Notes under the pieces: model-generated
Database searches by the model: none
The model's input: the letters and a program-made list of their open reading frames with translations, nothing else
Told to the model about the DNA's origin: nothing
Part shown: piece by piece, positions 63,553-64,000 of the stretch
Numbering within the stretch: position 1 is the first letter of the stretch
How the letters are laid out: each line of letters starts with the position of its first letter
NCBI GenBank assembly: GCA_949775045.1
Contig: OX459101.1
Coordinates: forward strand, 7,640,394 to 7,704,393
Length of the DNA stretch: 64,000 bases
Origin: Metridium senile
Taxonomy: Eukaryota; Cnidaria; Anthozoa; Actiniaria; Metridiidae
Direction of reading: 5' to 3'
Position numbers and translations under genes: made by a program

Positions 63553-64000
63553 ATGGCAAGTACAAGTCAAAAAGTGTACATTGCGACCGTCGAAGTTAAA
63601 AACTACAAGCCAGAAGATTGAAAATGGAAAAATTATGGTTCACGGCAGACATGCCGCAAAAGGCGAATTTGGCTGGGATACCAGTGAGTTTCACAGATCC
63701 TACGACTTGCCACAAGAAGTAGACCCTCGTTCAGTCACTTCAAGAATCGCTGATGGCCTCTTGTATATCTAGGGGTTCAAACTACCTCCCCAAAACGACA
63801 AAGCCATTGCAAAACAAGACGACAAAAAGTTTGACATGACCGTTGACGTGCGAGGTTTCAATCCAGACGATGTCAAAGTGAGCGTTTTGCACAATGAAAT
63901 CACCATTCAAGCTCGTCAAGAATCAGAATCCAGCGGTCATTACATGGCAAGAGAGTTCTACCGCCATTTTACTCTGCCAAGGGATGTTGATATGGATTCC
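63553..64000 (+). pseudogene. Small heat-shock protein with two alpha-crystallin domains, disabled, cut by window end
   Basis: The ATG frame MASTSQKVYIATVEVKNYKPED stops at 63619. The family sequence resumes in another frame with IENGKIMVHGRHA and EFHRSYDLPQEVD, and reaches a TAG at 63770 in DGLLYI/GFKLPP. It continues open to the window end with a second alpha-crystallin-like segment (FDMTVDVRGFNPDDVKVSV, REFYRHFTLPRDVD). Thus one frameshift, probably a small deletion at a repeated AAGAT, and one nonsense change break the first domain. Intact relatives hold client proteins in the cytosol during heat stress. Either this is a recent pseudogene or the sequence has errors. Confidence 0.8.

Overview
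The window is AT-rich metazoan genomic DNA: genes have many small exons with GT-AG introns, the introns are packed with fold-back and simple-sequence repeats, and several retroelement and DNA-transposon classes are present. The gene set (a KDM1B/LSD2-type demethylase with CW zinc finger, a double alpha-crystallin-domain small heat-shock protein, a GPP34 protein, a Schlafen-like protein) and the style of transposons suggest a marine invertebrate, most likely a cnidarian. That placement is inference. No rRNA, tRNA gene, CRISPR or prokaryotic operon was seen.

Layout. (1) 1-6259: a BEL/Pao LTR retrotransposon on the minus strand with an intact 1809-codon polyprotein; the two LTRs are identical over the 233 shared bases, but the 5' LTR is cut short exactly where the next element begins. 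(2) 6259-16007: a large DNA transposon bounded by about 46-bp imperfect terminal inverted repeats. It carries a multi-exon transposase-like gene (+) and a convergent three-exon HIRAN-domain gene (-). (3) 16172-34763: a tandem duplication of a roughly 9-kb unit. Each copy has a six-exon Schlafen/AlbA_2-like gene (+) tail-to-tail with a three-exon GPP34 (GOLPH3-like) gene (-). A third, decayed copy without coding exons lies at 35440-37150. The two good copies differ mainly by MITE insertions, which gives clean empty-site comparisons. (4) 37150-39090: minisatellites and ATCGAT-rich repeats. (5) 39094-59804: one KDM1B-like gene on the minus strand, reconstructed as 19 phase-consistent exons encoding 794 aa. 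Its introns hold an intact-frame CR1/L2-type LINE, a tRNA-derived SINE, many MITEs and several minisatellites. Two tandem repeats have amplified pieces of its own exon/intron junctions. (6) 59960-61440: an inverted and tandem repeat cluster interrupted by a LINE 3' fragment. (7) 62630-64000: a heat-shock promoter (HSEs plus TATA) with a 5'-UTR intron in front of a small heat-shock protein gene that carries a frameshift and a nonsense codon, and which runs off the window.

The most interesting items are the two-gene HIRAN-bearing DNA transposon, the splice-site-containing minisatellites inside KDM1B, the Schlafen-GPP34 segmental duplication with its third remnant, and the disabled heat-shock gene behind a canonical promoter.
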